From Xiheicaenibacterium sp046351325 (GTDB lineage: Bacteria; Myxococcota_A; Polyangia; Polyangiales; Polyangiaceae): a stretch of DNA of 64,000 nucleotides. The stretch is taken from positions 496,001-560,000 of the forward strand of contig JAXLYR010000003.1 of assembly GCA_046351325.1 (NCBI GenBank). The letters run 5' to 3'. Position 1 is the first letter of the stretch. The number at the start of each line of letters is the position of its first letter. The translations under genes and the position numbers were made by a program. A model generated the notes under the pieces. That model did no database searches. It worked only from the letters and a program-made list of their open reading frames with translations, and had not been told where the DNA came from. Below are positions 1 through 8,880 of this stretch, piece by piece.

Positions 1-174
1 AGACATGAGGGTCGCCTCATGTTTCTTCGTCACGCGGTACCGCGGCATCACGATGCGCACGTCGTGGCCGCGCGCGCGGAGCGCGCTCGGCAGCGCCCCA
101 GCCACGTCCCCGAGGCCTCCGGCCTTCGCGAAAGGGAAGCACTCGGGGGTCACGTAGAGGATCTTCAGGCGCAC
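1..174 (-). CDS. glgA: Glycogen synthase, N-terminal fragment (runs off left edge)
   Basis: First 58 codons of a GT5-family glycogen/starch synthase, which adds glucose from ADP-glucose to alpha-1,4-glucan in the cytoplasm. The visible N-terminus carries the ADP-glucose-binding loop KAGGLGDV at residues 17-24, preceded by a beta strand (LKILYVTPE) and followed by the RGHDVRIVMPRY strand typical of the family. The start is a GTG at 174, with an AGGAG (complement of 182-186) 7 nt upstream. The gene continues beyond position 1, so nothing can be said about the catalytic C-terminal half. It reads in the same direction as boxC-boxB, 70 bases downstream of boxB, but has its own ribosome binding site and no obvious functional link to that pathway. 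Confidence 0.9.
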   Translation of the reverse strand, partial: MRLKILYVTPECFPFAKAGGLGDVAGALPSALRARGHDVRIVMPRYRVTKKHEATLMS

Positions 175-244
175 GCCTCAGCTCCTAATACGAACCCCCC
201 GAGAACGCGAATCCGTGCGACGCCCCCCGGCGCCGCGCTCGTCC

Positions 245-1674
<1,430 letters not shown>

Positions 1675-1678
<4 letters not shown>

Positions 1679-3360
1679 GTTCTCCTCCAATCGAACTCGG
1701 CGCGCTCGGGGCGACCGTACATGGTGAGGGCGCCGCGCTCGCCGACCGCGTTCGGGCGCTGAAAGATCCAGTTCTGCCAGGCCGAGAGCCGCGCGAAGAT
1801 CTTCGTCTCGACGGTCTCCGGCCCCGCGAAGCGCAGGTTCGCTTCCATCCCTGTAAGCGCGTCGGGTGACAGGCTCGCGCGCTCCTCGATCGCGATGCGG
1901 ACCTCGTCGTCCCAGTCGATCTCGTCGGGCGCGAACGTCACGAGCCCGAGCTTCAGCGCGTCCGCGGCCTCCATGAACTCGGTCTCGCCCTCGAGCTTCT
2001 TCACCTTGTCGGGCGCGCCGAGGAAGCGCGTCGCGAGCCGGCTGAGCCCGTTCGACATCGGCAGCGGCCCGAAGTTCATCGCGCCGAGCGCGATGAAGGG
2101 CTTCTCCTCTTCACCGGCCTTCATGAACGAGCGATCCGCCGCGATCGCGAGCTCGAACAGCGACCCCGCGAAGCACGAGCCAGGCTCCATCACCGCGAAG
2201 AGGCTCTTCGCCGTGAGGTCGAGCCGCTTCATCGTGCGCGCGAGCTTCAGCTTGATCTCGCGCGCGAACCAGTCGCTCTCCGCGAGCTTCAGGAGCGCGT
2301 CGTCCCACTCGCGCACCGCTTGCCCGTCGCCCCGCGTCTTCAGCACGACGAGGCCGACCGTCCCCTGGTTGAAGCGCAGATCGCAGAGCGCGTCGTCGAG
2401 CTCGCGCGACATCCTGAGGTGCCAAGCCTCGGCGCCGAGCTTGCGGAGCTCCGCTGCGCTGGAGGGCGGCGCGGTGTCCGGCCCGAGCACCGTCAGCTCT
2501 GCGACGCGCGTCTCCGCGTCGATCACCACCGACACCCAGCGATAGTCGGTGCCCGCGCGCCCGTCCTCGCTCCAGCGGTTCGCTTCGAGCGCCGGCAGCT
2601 TCACGCCGGGGCCGTCTTTCGCAGGCGTCGCGTCGACGAAGGCCTTCGCGCGCTCGAGCACCGCCGCGTCGAATTTGCTCTTCGACACGACCTCGTCGAC
2701 GAGCCCCCAATCCTTCGCGCGCTTGCCTCGCACGCCCTCGGCGAGCGTCGAGAACACGTCCGCGAGATCGCGCCTGACCTTCCTCTTGTCGACGAGCCGC
2801 GTGAGCCCGCCCGTCCCGGGCAACACCGCGAGCAGCGGAGTCTCGGGGAACGAGACCGCGCTCGAGCCGTCGTCCGCGAGGATGATGTGCTCGCACGCGA
2901 GCGCGAGCTCGTAGCCGCCGCCCGCCGCGACGCCATTCAGCGCAGCGATGTAGTGCTGGCCGCTCGCCGTGCACGCCTCTTCGAGCGAGAGCCGCGTCTC
3001 GTTCGTGTACTTGCAGAAGTTCACCTTGAAGCCGTGCGTCGAGCTGCCGAGCATGTAGATGTTCGCGCCCGCGCAGAAGATCCGCGGCTGCGCGCTCGTC
3101 ACCACGACCGCGCGCACCTCGGGATGTTCGAACCGCAGTCGCTCGACCGCGTCGCAGAGCTCCACGTCGACGCCGAGGTCATAGCTGTTTTGCTTCAGCT
3201 GGTAGCCAGGTCGGAGCGGAGCGTCCTCGACGACGTCGAGCGCGAGGCGCGCGATGCCGCCGTCGAAGGACAGCTTGATATGCCGGTAGCGGTCCGGGTG
3301 CGTCTCGAAGCGCACAGGCGGAGCCGGGGTTCGATCGTCTGCCATAAAGCGATCAACCAT
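1675..3360 (-). CDS. boxC: 2,3-Epoxybenzoyl-CoA dihydrolase
   Basis: Crotonase-superfamily enzyme that hydrolytically opens the epoxide ring made by BoxB, yielding 3,4-dehydroadipyl-CoA semialdehyde and formate. At 561 aa it has the family's unusual length (two crotonase-like halves). The first half shows the CoA/oxyanion signatures FCAGANIYML (95-104) and GVAAGGGYELALACEH (143-158). The second half (about 330-555) is a degenerate crotonase repeat. ATG at 3360 is given as start; the ATG at 3345 (MADDRTPAPP) is an equally good or better candidate by family similarity, and neither has a strong ribosome binding site. The gene is first in a boxC-boxB unit, divergent from the boxR-like regulator at 3473. 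Confidence 0.93.
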
Positions 3361-3472
3361 GGCCTCTCGAGCGGGTCAAGCAGTATAGTGCCGTTTCGTT
3401 AGTCGATTATGAATTATAATGCACCCGTCGGCGCAGGGCCTCGCGTGCCCCGCGCACCCTCGAGCTGCACCC
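3361..3472. promoter_or_regulatory. Divergent boxC / boxR promoter region
   Basis: This 112-base divergent region is AT-rich against its surroundings. It holds an imperfect palindrome ATTAT-GAATT-ATAAT at 3406-3420, a plus-strand TATAAT at 3415-3420 (possible -10 for boxR), and a minus-strand TATACT at 3387-3382 (possible -10 for boxC). No convincing -35 boxes were seen. By analogy with other box clusters the regulator encoded here should bind in this region and be released by benzoyl-CoA; the palindrome is a candidate operator only. Confidence 0.4.
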
Positions 3473-4279
3473 ATGGATCGCCCCGCCAAAGAGCCTCTGC
3501 ATCCGCTGCTCACCGCCCTCGGTGAGCGCGCCCGCGCGCGCCGCCGCGAGCTCGGGCTCTCTCTCCGCGAGCTCGCGCTCGCGAGCGAGATCTCGGAGCG
3601 CTTCCTCATTTCGCTCGAGGCCGGCCAAGCCAACGTCAGCGTCGTGCGCCTCGCCGACCTCGCGCGCGCTCTCGAGACCACGATGGTCGCCCTCCTCGAG
3701 GACCCTCTGCAGCGCGACGCCCACGCGAGCTCGCCGGCCCCCGCCGCCGCGCTCCACCGCTCGATCTCGCTCGTAGGCCTACGCGGCGCGGGAAAGTCCA
3801 CGGTCGGCGCGCGCGCGGCCGCCGAGCTCGGCGTGCCCTTCGTCGAGCTCGACGCCCGAATCACCGGCAGGGCCGGCCTCGGCGCCGGTGAGATCTTCGA
3901 CCTCCACGGCTTCGGTCATTATCGCCGGCTCGAGCGCGAGGAGCTCGAGCGCCTCGTCACCGCCGAGCCGCCGTGCATCTTCGCGACCGCGGGCAGCATC
4001 GTGACCGAGCACGCGACCTACGAGCGGCTGCTCGCGACGACCACGGTCGTCTGGCTCAAGGCCGCCCCCGAAGATCACCTCGGCCGCGTCGCCGCGCAGG
4101 GCGATCAGCGTCCCATGGCCGATCGCAAAGACGCGATGAAAGAGCTGCGGTCGATCCTGCGCTCACGGCGCGCCCTCTACGAGCGCGCCCACCACACCAT
4201 CGACACGTCCAAGGTCGGGCTCAGCCGCGCGGTCCGCGAGCTCGTCCGCCTCGCGCGTCACCAAGCCGATATTGACTGA
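3473..4279 (+). CDS. boxR: BoxR-type regulator: XRE helix-turn-helix plus shikimate-kinase-like domain
   Basis: 268-aa repressor-type regulator of benzoate degradation genes. Residues about 15-75 form an XRE/Cro helix-turn-helix (LREL...SERFLISLEAGQANVS). Residues about 95-265 are a shikimate-kinase-like fold with Walker A GLRGAGKST at 102-110. In characterised BoxR proteins this domain binds benzoyl-CoA rather than phosphorylating shikimate. The ATG at 3473 is preferred; an upstream in-frame ATG at 3419 would overlap the AT-rich promoter. The divergent position next to boxC is the arrangement expected of the pathway regulator. There is no aroB/aroA nearby, arguing against a true shikimate kinase role. 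Confidence 0.88.
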   Translation: MDRPAKEPLHPLLTALGERARARRRELGLSLRELALASEISERFLISLEAGQANVSVVRLADLARALETTMVALLEDPLQRDAHASSPAPAAALHRSISLVGLRGAGKSTVGARAAAELGVPFVELDARITGRAGLGAGEIFDLHGFGHYRRLEREELERLVTAEPPCIFATAGSIVTEHATYERLLATTTVVWLKAAPEDHLGRVAAQGDQRPMADRKDAMKELRSILRSRRALYERAHHTIDTSKVGLSRAVRELVRLARHQADID

Positions 4280-4332
4280 CAGGTCCGTAACTGAACTGCG
4301 GCCGGAGGCGCTGGCGCCCGCGAACCCGCGAA

Positions 4333-4860
4333 TCAGTCCTTGTCCTTGTCCTTGTCCTTGTCCTTGTCGGAGTCTCCGTCCTTGTCTTTGTCGGAGTCTC
4401 CGTCCTTGTCTTTGTCTTTGTCCTTGTTCTTGTCCTTGTCGGAGTCCCCGTCCTTGTCTTTGTCCTTCTTGTGACTGGGCGGGTCCCCGTACTCGCTGTT
4501 CAGCTTCTTCGAGAGCTGATCGACGATCATGCGCTCGTGGTACTGGGGCATCTGCGGGATCGTGACCGCGACGTGGACGCCGTTCTTCGACTCGACGAGC
4601 TCGATGGTGCCCTGGCAGATCTTGTTGCCGCTCTCCGGGCTCGTGTACTCGAACATGATGTAGCCGAGCTCTTTGTCGCGCTCGGTGATCTTGAGACCCA
4701 TGTCGACCCGCAAGAGCCTCAGGCTGGTCGAGTAGGTCTGTTCGAAGGTGTACGGGGACGTGTACGCGACGCTCGCGTTGGCGTCCGGCGCCCGGCTCAG
4801 GGCGAGGACGATCATGCTGGCCGCGAAGGTGACGAGGACGATTTGAACGACGCGCCGCAT
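4333..4860 (-). CDS. Exported protein with Lys/Asp-rich repeat tail
   Basis: 175-aa protein of unknown function. An N-terminal signal peptide/anchor (about residues 1-28, VVQIVLVTFAASMIVLAL, ending near ANA) is followed by a globular part (30-125). The last 45 or so residues consist almost entirely of KD, KDGDSD and KDKNKD units. The DKDGDSD units resemble the DxDxDG calcium loops of EF-hand/dockerin/TSP3 repeats, so calcium binding at the cell surface is a reasonable guess. At DNA level the tail is a hexanucleotide-type tract (cttgtc units, 4336-4470), which could expand or contract by slippage. It is convergent with boxR and I see no functional link to it. Function is unknown; the tail is very likely real because the frame stays open with normal third-position use in the globular part. 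Confidence 0.75.
   Translation of the reverse strand: MRRVVQIVLVTFAASMIVLALSRAPDANASVAYTSPYTFEQTYSTSLRLLRVDMGLKITERDKELGYIMFEYTSPESGNKICQGTIELVESKNGVHVAVTIPQMPQYHERMIVDQLSKKLNSEYGDPPSHKKDKDKDGDSDKDKNKDKDKDKDGDSDKDKDGDSDKDKDKDKDKD
4336..4470. repeat. cttgtc hexamer-type tract encoding a KD/KDGDSD tail
   Basis: Imperfect tandem array of cttgtc-like hexamers interrupted by ggagtctccgtc units, entirely inside the 3' end of the gene at 4333-4860. Unit lengths are multiples of 3, so copy-number change would lengthen or shorten the tail without breaking the frame. Confidence 0.8.
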
Positions 4861-4939
4861 CCGCTCTTCCTACGGCGGACACGGCGCGCGGGCCAAATTC
4901 CTAGCGAAAAGTGGGCCGTCTGGCGGGCGCGCCAGCCCT

Positions 4940-5416
4940 TCAGGTGAAGATGATCTGCGCGCCGACGCTCAAATCGTAGAAGTCGCCCGCCGTGATGACG
5001 TCCTTCACCTGCGGCACGAGGTCTTCCTTCGTGCGCTTGAACATCTTCATCGCGAGCTCGCAGGCGTAGAGCTCGGCACCCGACTCGTCCAAGATCTGGA
5101 GCATCTCGCGCACCGAGGGCAGCTCGAGCTCCTCCATTTGCTTCTTCATCATCTTGGCGGCCAAGCTCTCCATTCCGGGCAAGCCAGCGACCATCGTCGG
5201 CATCCCCGAGCTCGCGTTGCCGGCCAGGTTTACGTGCAAGTGGTCGACCTTCTTCTCGGTGATGATGTCGAGGCCCCAGAACGTGAAGAAGAGGACAGCT
5301 TCGATATCGGATTGGCGTGCGGCATTGGCCAGGATGAGCGAGGGATACGCTTCGTCGAGGCCGCCGTGTGAGGCGATGATGGCGACTCGGCGTTTGTCCG
5401 TAGCGACGTCGTTCAT
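4940..5416 (-). CDS. DsrE/DsrF/DrsH-like protein (sulfur-trafficking type)
   Basis: 158-aa protein of the DsrE2-like family: small cytoplasmic or membrane-associated proteins that carry persulfide sulfur. The sequence opens with a Rossmann-like strand (RRVAIIASHGG) and contains the family's FFTFWGLDII (about 43-52) and a Met/Lys-rich stretch followed by LDESGAELYACELAMKMF (about 108-125) with the single conserved Cys expected to carry sulfur. It is the last gene of a minus-strand group sqr - DUF1641/TusE - dsrE, with 21 bases between it and the preceding gene. That context strongly suggests handling of the sulfane sulfur released by sulfide:quinone oxidoreductase. Confidence 0.85.
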   Translation of the reverse strand: MNDVATDKRRVAIIASHGGLDEAYPSLILANAARQSDIEAVLFFTFWGLDIITEKKVDHLHVNLAGNASSGMPTMVAGLPGMESLAAKMMKKQMEELELPSVREMLQILDESGAELYACELAMKMFKRTKEDLVPQVKDVITAGDFYDLSVGAQIIFT

Positions 5417-5437
5417 GGCTCGATACTCCCGTTGTTG

Positions 5438-6457
5438 CTAGATGCAGCCCGCCGGCTTGGGGATGCCGGCAATCTTGGCGATCGTGCGCCCAGGCGCTTT
5501 GGGGAACAGCTGATACAGGTCTTTGGTGCTCACGCCGGTCGATTGGGTGATACGGCGGATATTGGGTGACGCGTTCGTCGCCAAGAAGTCGGCCCGGGCG
5601 AACTGGATAATCTGCCAGCGGGCCTCGGTGAGCTCGACGCCCATCGCGAAAGCCATCTTGTGACCGAGCTCCGGCGTCCAGGTGCTGGGGTCGGCCAGGT
5701 GTCCGTCCTGCGATAGTCCGACGCCCTCGAACGTGCTCGCGACGGGCTGGGGCCCCGTCGCTGGAACGGCGCAGGCAGCCGCCTTGGCTGCGGCGCGCGG
5801 TTTGGGTTGGGGAGCCGCTTTGGGTGCGCTCTCGGCGGCGGGCAGCGCGGGCGCTTTGCGAGATTGGGTGAGGGCCTTGAGGCGCGCCTTCTTCTGCTCG
5901 GCGGGAGACGCGGCTCGCACCGCGGTCGCCGCGCGACCGACGTGGCGCATCATCTCGATGAGCACGGCCATTCCCTTCTGAACCTCCTCGTCGCGCGTCG
6001 CCTTCATCGCGCCGAGCATGCCGACGGGCTTCACGTCGTCTGCGTGGCCGAGCGCTGTCGAGGCCTCCTGCAGAATGGCCAGTACCTCGGGCTGGGTCAT
6101 CGTGCGCACCGCCGACAGGATGCCGACAATGGCGTCCCCGAATTTGCGCACGTCCTCGGGCGAGAACCCCTCGACCACGCGCTCGCCCACGCGCCCGAGC
6201 TCGCGCCCGAAGTCGAAATAGCCCTTTTCGTCCCACACTGCGAGCCGCTCTGTCGCGGTGTTCATCATCTCTTTGAGGACGGGCGTGAACTCCTCGAAGA
6301 GCTCCTCGGTCTTGCGCTGTCGCTCGACCAGATAGGTGACTTGGGCCGATAGCCGCTCGACGCTCTCCGTCAGCGCCTCGACTTGGGCGTCCGTGGCGTG
6401 ACCGATCGGGCGCGGCGCGTGATGCTGACCCGACATACCTCCTTGTACGTGGTTCAT
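5438..6457 (-). CDS. DUF1641 domain fused to a TusE/DsrC-like sulfur carrier
   Basis: 339-aa fusion. Residues about 20-180 match the DUF1641 type usually encoded beside sulfide:quinone oxidoreductases: a helical region with VEALTESVERLSAQ, WDEKGYFDFGRELGRVGERV and PVGMLGAM. A low-complexity Ala/Pro/Lys linker (about 183-240) leads into a DsrC/TusE domain (243-339) with the canonical C-terminal arm PKPAGCI. The penultimate Cys338 is the persulfide-carrying cysteine. The second cysteine of true DsrC, 11 residues upstream, is absent (Ala327), so this is TusE-like. The ATG at 6457 is preferred over earlier codons because GGAG lies 6 nt upstream and sqr stops 2 bases before it. The fusion implies that sulfur passes directly from SQR through this protein to the DsrE-like partner. 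Confidence 0.85.
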   Translation of the reverse strand: MNHVQGGMSGQHHAPRPIGHATDAQVEALTESVERLSAQVTYLVERQRKTEELFEEFTPVLKEMMNTATERLAVWDEKGYFDFGRELGRVGERVVEGFSPEDVRKFGDAIVGILSAVRTMTQPEVLAILQEASTALGHADDVKPVGMLGAMKATRDEEVQKGMAVLIEMMRHVGRAATAVRAASPAEQKKARLKALTQSRKAPALPAAESAPKAAPQPKPRAAAKAAACAVPATGPQPVASTFEGVGLSQDGHLADPSTWTPELGHKMAFAMGVELTEARWQIIQFARADFLATNASPNIRRITQSTGVSTKDLYQLFPKAPGRTIAKIAGIPKPAGCI

Positions 6458-6459
6458 GT

Positions 6460-7689
6460 CTAGCTCCACTTTCCTGCCATGAGCATGCGGTGGTCGAGGG
6501 GAAGCTCCTTGCCCTCGAGCAGGAGGTTCCAATAAACCCATTTGAAGGCCAGCTTGCCCCAATGGTTGGTCGCGCTCTCCTCGAGCAGCGTGAACGGGCC
6601 AATCCCCGGCAGGGGGAAGCGACCCGGCATCGGCTCTGTCGTGTAGTTGAAGTCGATGAGCATGGCCTTGCCGTAGCCGGTCTCGATGAAGCAGTTCGCG
6701 TGGCCGTCGAAGGTCTCCAAGAGCGGGCGCCCCGCGATGTACCGGCGAAGGTTCTCGAACAGCACCTCCGACTGGAAGTGCGCGACGGCCCCGGCCTTCG
6801 ACGTGGGCAGATCGGTCGCGTCGCCGATGGCGAAGATGTTCGCGTGGTTCTTCGCCTTGAGCGAGTGTTTCTCCGTCGGGAACCAGCCTTGTTGGTCGGC
6901 CATCCCGCTCGTCGTCAGGACCTCCGCGCCGCTGTGCGGCGGGATGCTCACGAGCAGATCATAGTTGGTCTCGCGCCCGTCGAAGGAGCGCAGCACGCGC
7001 CGCTCGCCGTCCACTTCACTGACAGTGAAGTCACCCATTACGCCGATGCCCCGCTGGCCCAACATGTCGCCGAGCGCGGCGCTCGCGCGCGGCTTGGTGA
7101 ACGCGCCTTCGAGCGGGGTCGCATAGACGATCTCGACCTTGCTCCGCAGGCCCCTCTTCTGGAAGAACGACTCGGTCAGGAAGAGGAACTCGAGCGGCGC
7201 TACAGGGCATTTGATGGGCATCTCGGCCACGTTGACGACGACTCGACCGCCCTCGAAGCTGTCGAGCTTGTCCGCGAGCGCGAGCGCCCCCTCCAGCGTG
7301 TAGAAGTCGAACGCAGACTCTCGCCAGCCGGCCCCCGTCAGCCCGGGCACGGCCTCGGGCAGAATGCGCGAGCCTGTCGCGACGATCGCTATATCGTATT
7401 GGAGACGCTCTCCGTCCTTGAGATAGACGGTGTTCTCGTCGGGCGCGACGCGCTCGATACCGGACAGTCGAACCTCGACGCGTTTGTCGAACAGCGCTCG
7501 ACGCTGCTTCATCGTCTCAGAGGCTCGATAGGTCCCGAACGGGATGAAGATGAGCCCCGGCTGATAGAGGTGAACGTCGTCGCGATCCACCACCGTGACG
7601 CGCCACATGTCCTCGTGCAGCGAGTGCACGAGCTTGTTCGCCATCATCGTACCGGCGGTGCCCGCCCCCAAGATCACGATGCGCTTCAT
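6460..7689 (-). CDS. sqr: Sulfide:quinone oxidoreductase family flavoprotein
   Basis: 409-aa FAD-dependent oxidoreductase that probably oxidises sulfide to protein-bound sulfane sulfur and passes electrons to the membrane quinone pool. The N-terminal FAD motif is GAGTAG (8-13), a second motif is ATGSRILP (104-111) and the C-terminal FAD contact is FAIGDATDLPTSKAG (286-300). Two cysteines sit where the catalytic pair of SQRs lies, Cys161 (IKCPVAPLEF) and Cys333 (HANCFIE). The third N-terminal cysteine of some SQR types is missing. C-terminal amphipathic helices (about 370-409) fit monotopic membrane binding. ATG 7689 begins directly at the Rossmann fold (MKRIVILG), although its ribosome binding site is weak. 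The two genes behind it encode sulfur carriers. Confidence 0.88.
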   Translation of the reverse strand: MKRIVILGAGTAGTMMANKLVHSLHEDMWRVTVVDRDDVHLYQPGLIFIPFGTYRASETMKQRRALFDKRVEVRLSGIERVAPDENTVYLKDGERLQYDIAIVATGSRILPEAVPGLTGAGWRESAFDFYTLEGALALADKLDSFEGGRVVVNVAEMPIKCPVAPLEFLFLTESFFQKRGLRSKVEIVYATPLEGAFTKPRASAALGDMLGQRGIGVMGDFTVSEVDGERRVLRSFDGRETNYDLLVSIPPHSGAEVLTTSGMADQQGWFPTEKHSLKAKNHANIFAIGDATDLPTSKAGAVAHFQSEVLFENLRRYIAGRPLLETFDGHANCFIETGYGKAMLIDFNYTTEPMPGRFPLPGIGPFTLLEESATNHWGKLAFKWVYWNLLLEGKELPLDHRMLMAGKWS

Positions 7690-7989
7690 GGGCTGGGACC
7701 CGTGCATCGCTCGCGCCAGCGCGGTTCTTGGCGTACCAAACAATGGGGTGCTCGGGCTCTCCGCAAAGCGTGCAGCAGAGTGCGCCCTTTGCGTTGCTCT
7801 GGGGCTTTCCCCACGGCGAACCGAGCTCATTGACTGACAGGATTGTCAAGAAGTGGCCGCAGCGCGGACCTCGGGCGCGCGGTCGCTCGGATCTCAAGAT
7901 GCTTCAAAAGACACGCGTTCGACGCCGAGCAGGCCGCGCCATGCGCTCTTCCGCTTGCGGCCGGACCAGACCTTAACCACGGTAGCGGC
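7690..7989. other. Intergenic region between sqr and the MopE-like lipoprotein
   Basis: 300 bases between two divergent genes. Codon-like pattern is absent; an open frame toward the lipoprotein exists but lacks a start with a ribosome binding site. The only clear structure is the palindrome at 7835-7848. I see no RNA gene or mobile element here. Confidence 0.5.
7830..7849. promoter_or_regulatory. Palindrome upstream of sqr (candidate operator)
   Basis: TGACA-GGAT-TGTCA at 7835-7848, nested inside outer arms TTGAC (7830-7834) and GTCAA (7845-7849). It lies about 140 bases upstream of the sqr start. Symmetry of this size is typical of dimeric regulators; which protein would bind is unknown. 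Confidence 0.35.
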
Positions 7990-8865
7990 ATGCTTCGCCG
8001 CGTGCTCCTTGCGTCTCTCGTGGTCTCGCTCGGCTGTGGTGCGCGCTCGGGGCTGCACGGCCCCGACGCCGATCAGGACGGTGGGGCGGGTGGCACCAAC
8101 CCGAGCGGCGGCGCGCCCAACGGCGGGGGCGGTGAGTCTTCGGGTGGCGGCGGTGAAGCGCCGATGCCCTGCGGCGGCGTCGAAGAGCGCCCTTGCGGGA
8201 GCGACGTCGGCGAGTGCGTATCCGGCATTCAGCGATGTCAGGCCGACGGCTTCTTCGGGCCTTGTGAGGGTGAGGTCGGCCCCAACCCCGAGCTCTGCAA
8301 CGGGCTCGACGACGACTGCGACGGCAACATCGACGACGGCTTCGGCCTGGGTGAGGCCTGCGACGGGCCCGACAGCGACCTTTGCTTTGACGACGTTATG
8401 ACATGCGACGGCTGCTCGCTCGGCCCGAACAAGGTCGAGACCTGCAACGGCACCGACGACAACTGCAATGGCGTGATCGACTCCGATTGTGAGGTCGGCG
8501 ACTGCGCCCCGACGTTGATCGTCACTGGCAGCACTCCGTCGAGCCCGAGCTGCATCGACTTCCCCGTGGAGAAGGGCTCGACCGGCACCATCAACTACCC
8601 CTGTGGTGGCGGCATGGTCACGGCCACGCTCGGGTCCGTCAGCTTCAGCGGCTCGGTCGTCGACGGCAACGTGTCGCTGCAGGGGACCGTCCAGTTCCAG
8701 GGGCCCGACGGCTGCTTCTGGCAGGCGGATCACTTCATCAGCGGCTCGATCCCCGCCGGCACCGTGCAGTACTTCTATCAAGAGACGCTCCTCACCCAGC
8801 CGGGCTTCAACTGCTGGTCTCCGTGCACCGAGACGGGAGTCGTCGACATCGACTGGCTGAACTGA
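7990..8865 (+). CDS. Lipoprotein with MopE-type Cys/Asp metal-binding motifs
   Basis: 291-aa predicted lipoprotein. A short signal peptide (MLRRVLLASLVVSLGC) ends in a lipobox at Cys16. A Gly/Ser/Glu-rich linker (about 30-60) is followed by Cys-rich modules with the repeated pattern CNGLDDDCDGNIDDG and CNGTDDNCNGVIDSDC, the putative metal-binding motif common in secreted myxobacterial proteins and in the copper-binding protein MopE. The last 110 or so residues form an unrecognised domain with four more Cys. It probably sits on the outer membrane or cell surface. ATG 7990 is chosen because it begins the signal peptide. Function beyond likely metal (Ca/Cu) binding is unknown. Confidence 0.8.
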   Translation: MLRRVLLASLVVSLGCGARSGLHGPDADQDGGAGGTNPSGGAPNGGGGESSGGGGEAPMPCGGVEERPCGSDVGECVSGIQRCQADGFFGPCEGEVGPNPELCNGLDDDCDGNIDDGFGLGEACDGPDSDLCFDDVMTCDGCSLGPNKVETCNGTDDNCNGVIDSDCEVGDCAPTLIVTGSTPSSPSCIDFPVEKGSTGTINYPCGGGMVTATLGSVSFSGSVVDGNVSLQGTVQFQGPDGCFWQADHFISGSIPAGTVQYFYQETLLTQPGFNCWSPCTETGVVDIDWLN

Positions 8866-8880
8866 TTCCCTGTTTGCCGC

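Noticed and set aside
4271..4283. ATTGACTGACAGG also found at 7829-7841
   Set aside because: A shared 13-mer is expected many times by chance in 64 kb, and the first copy overlaps a coding end without symmetry.
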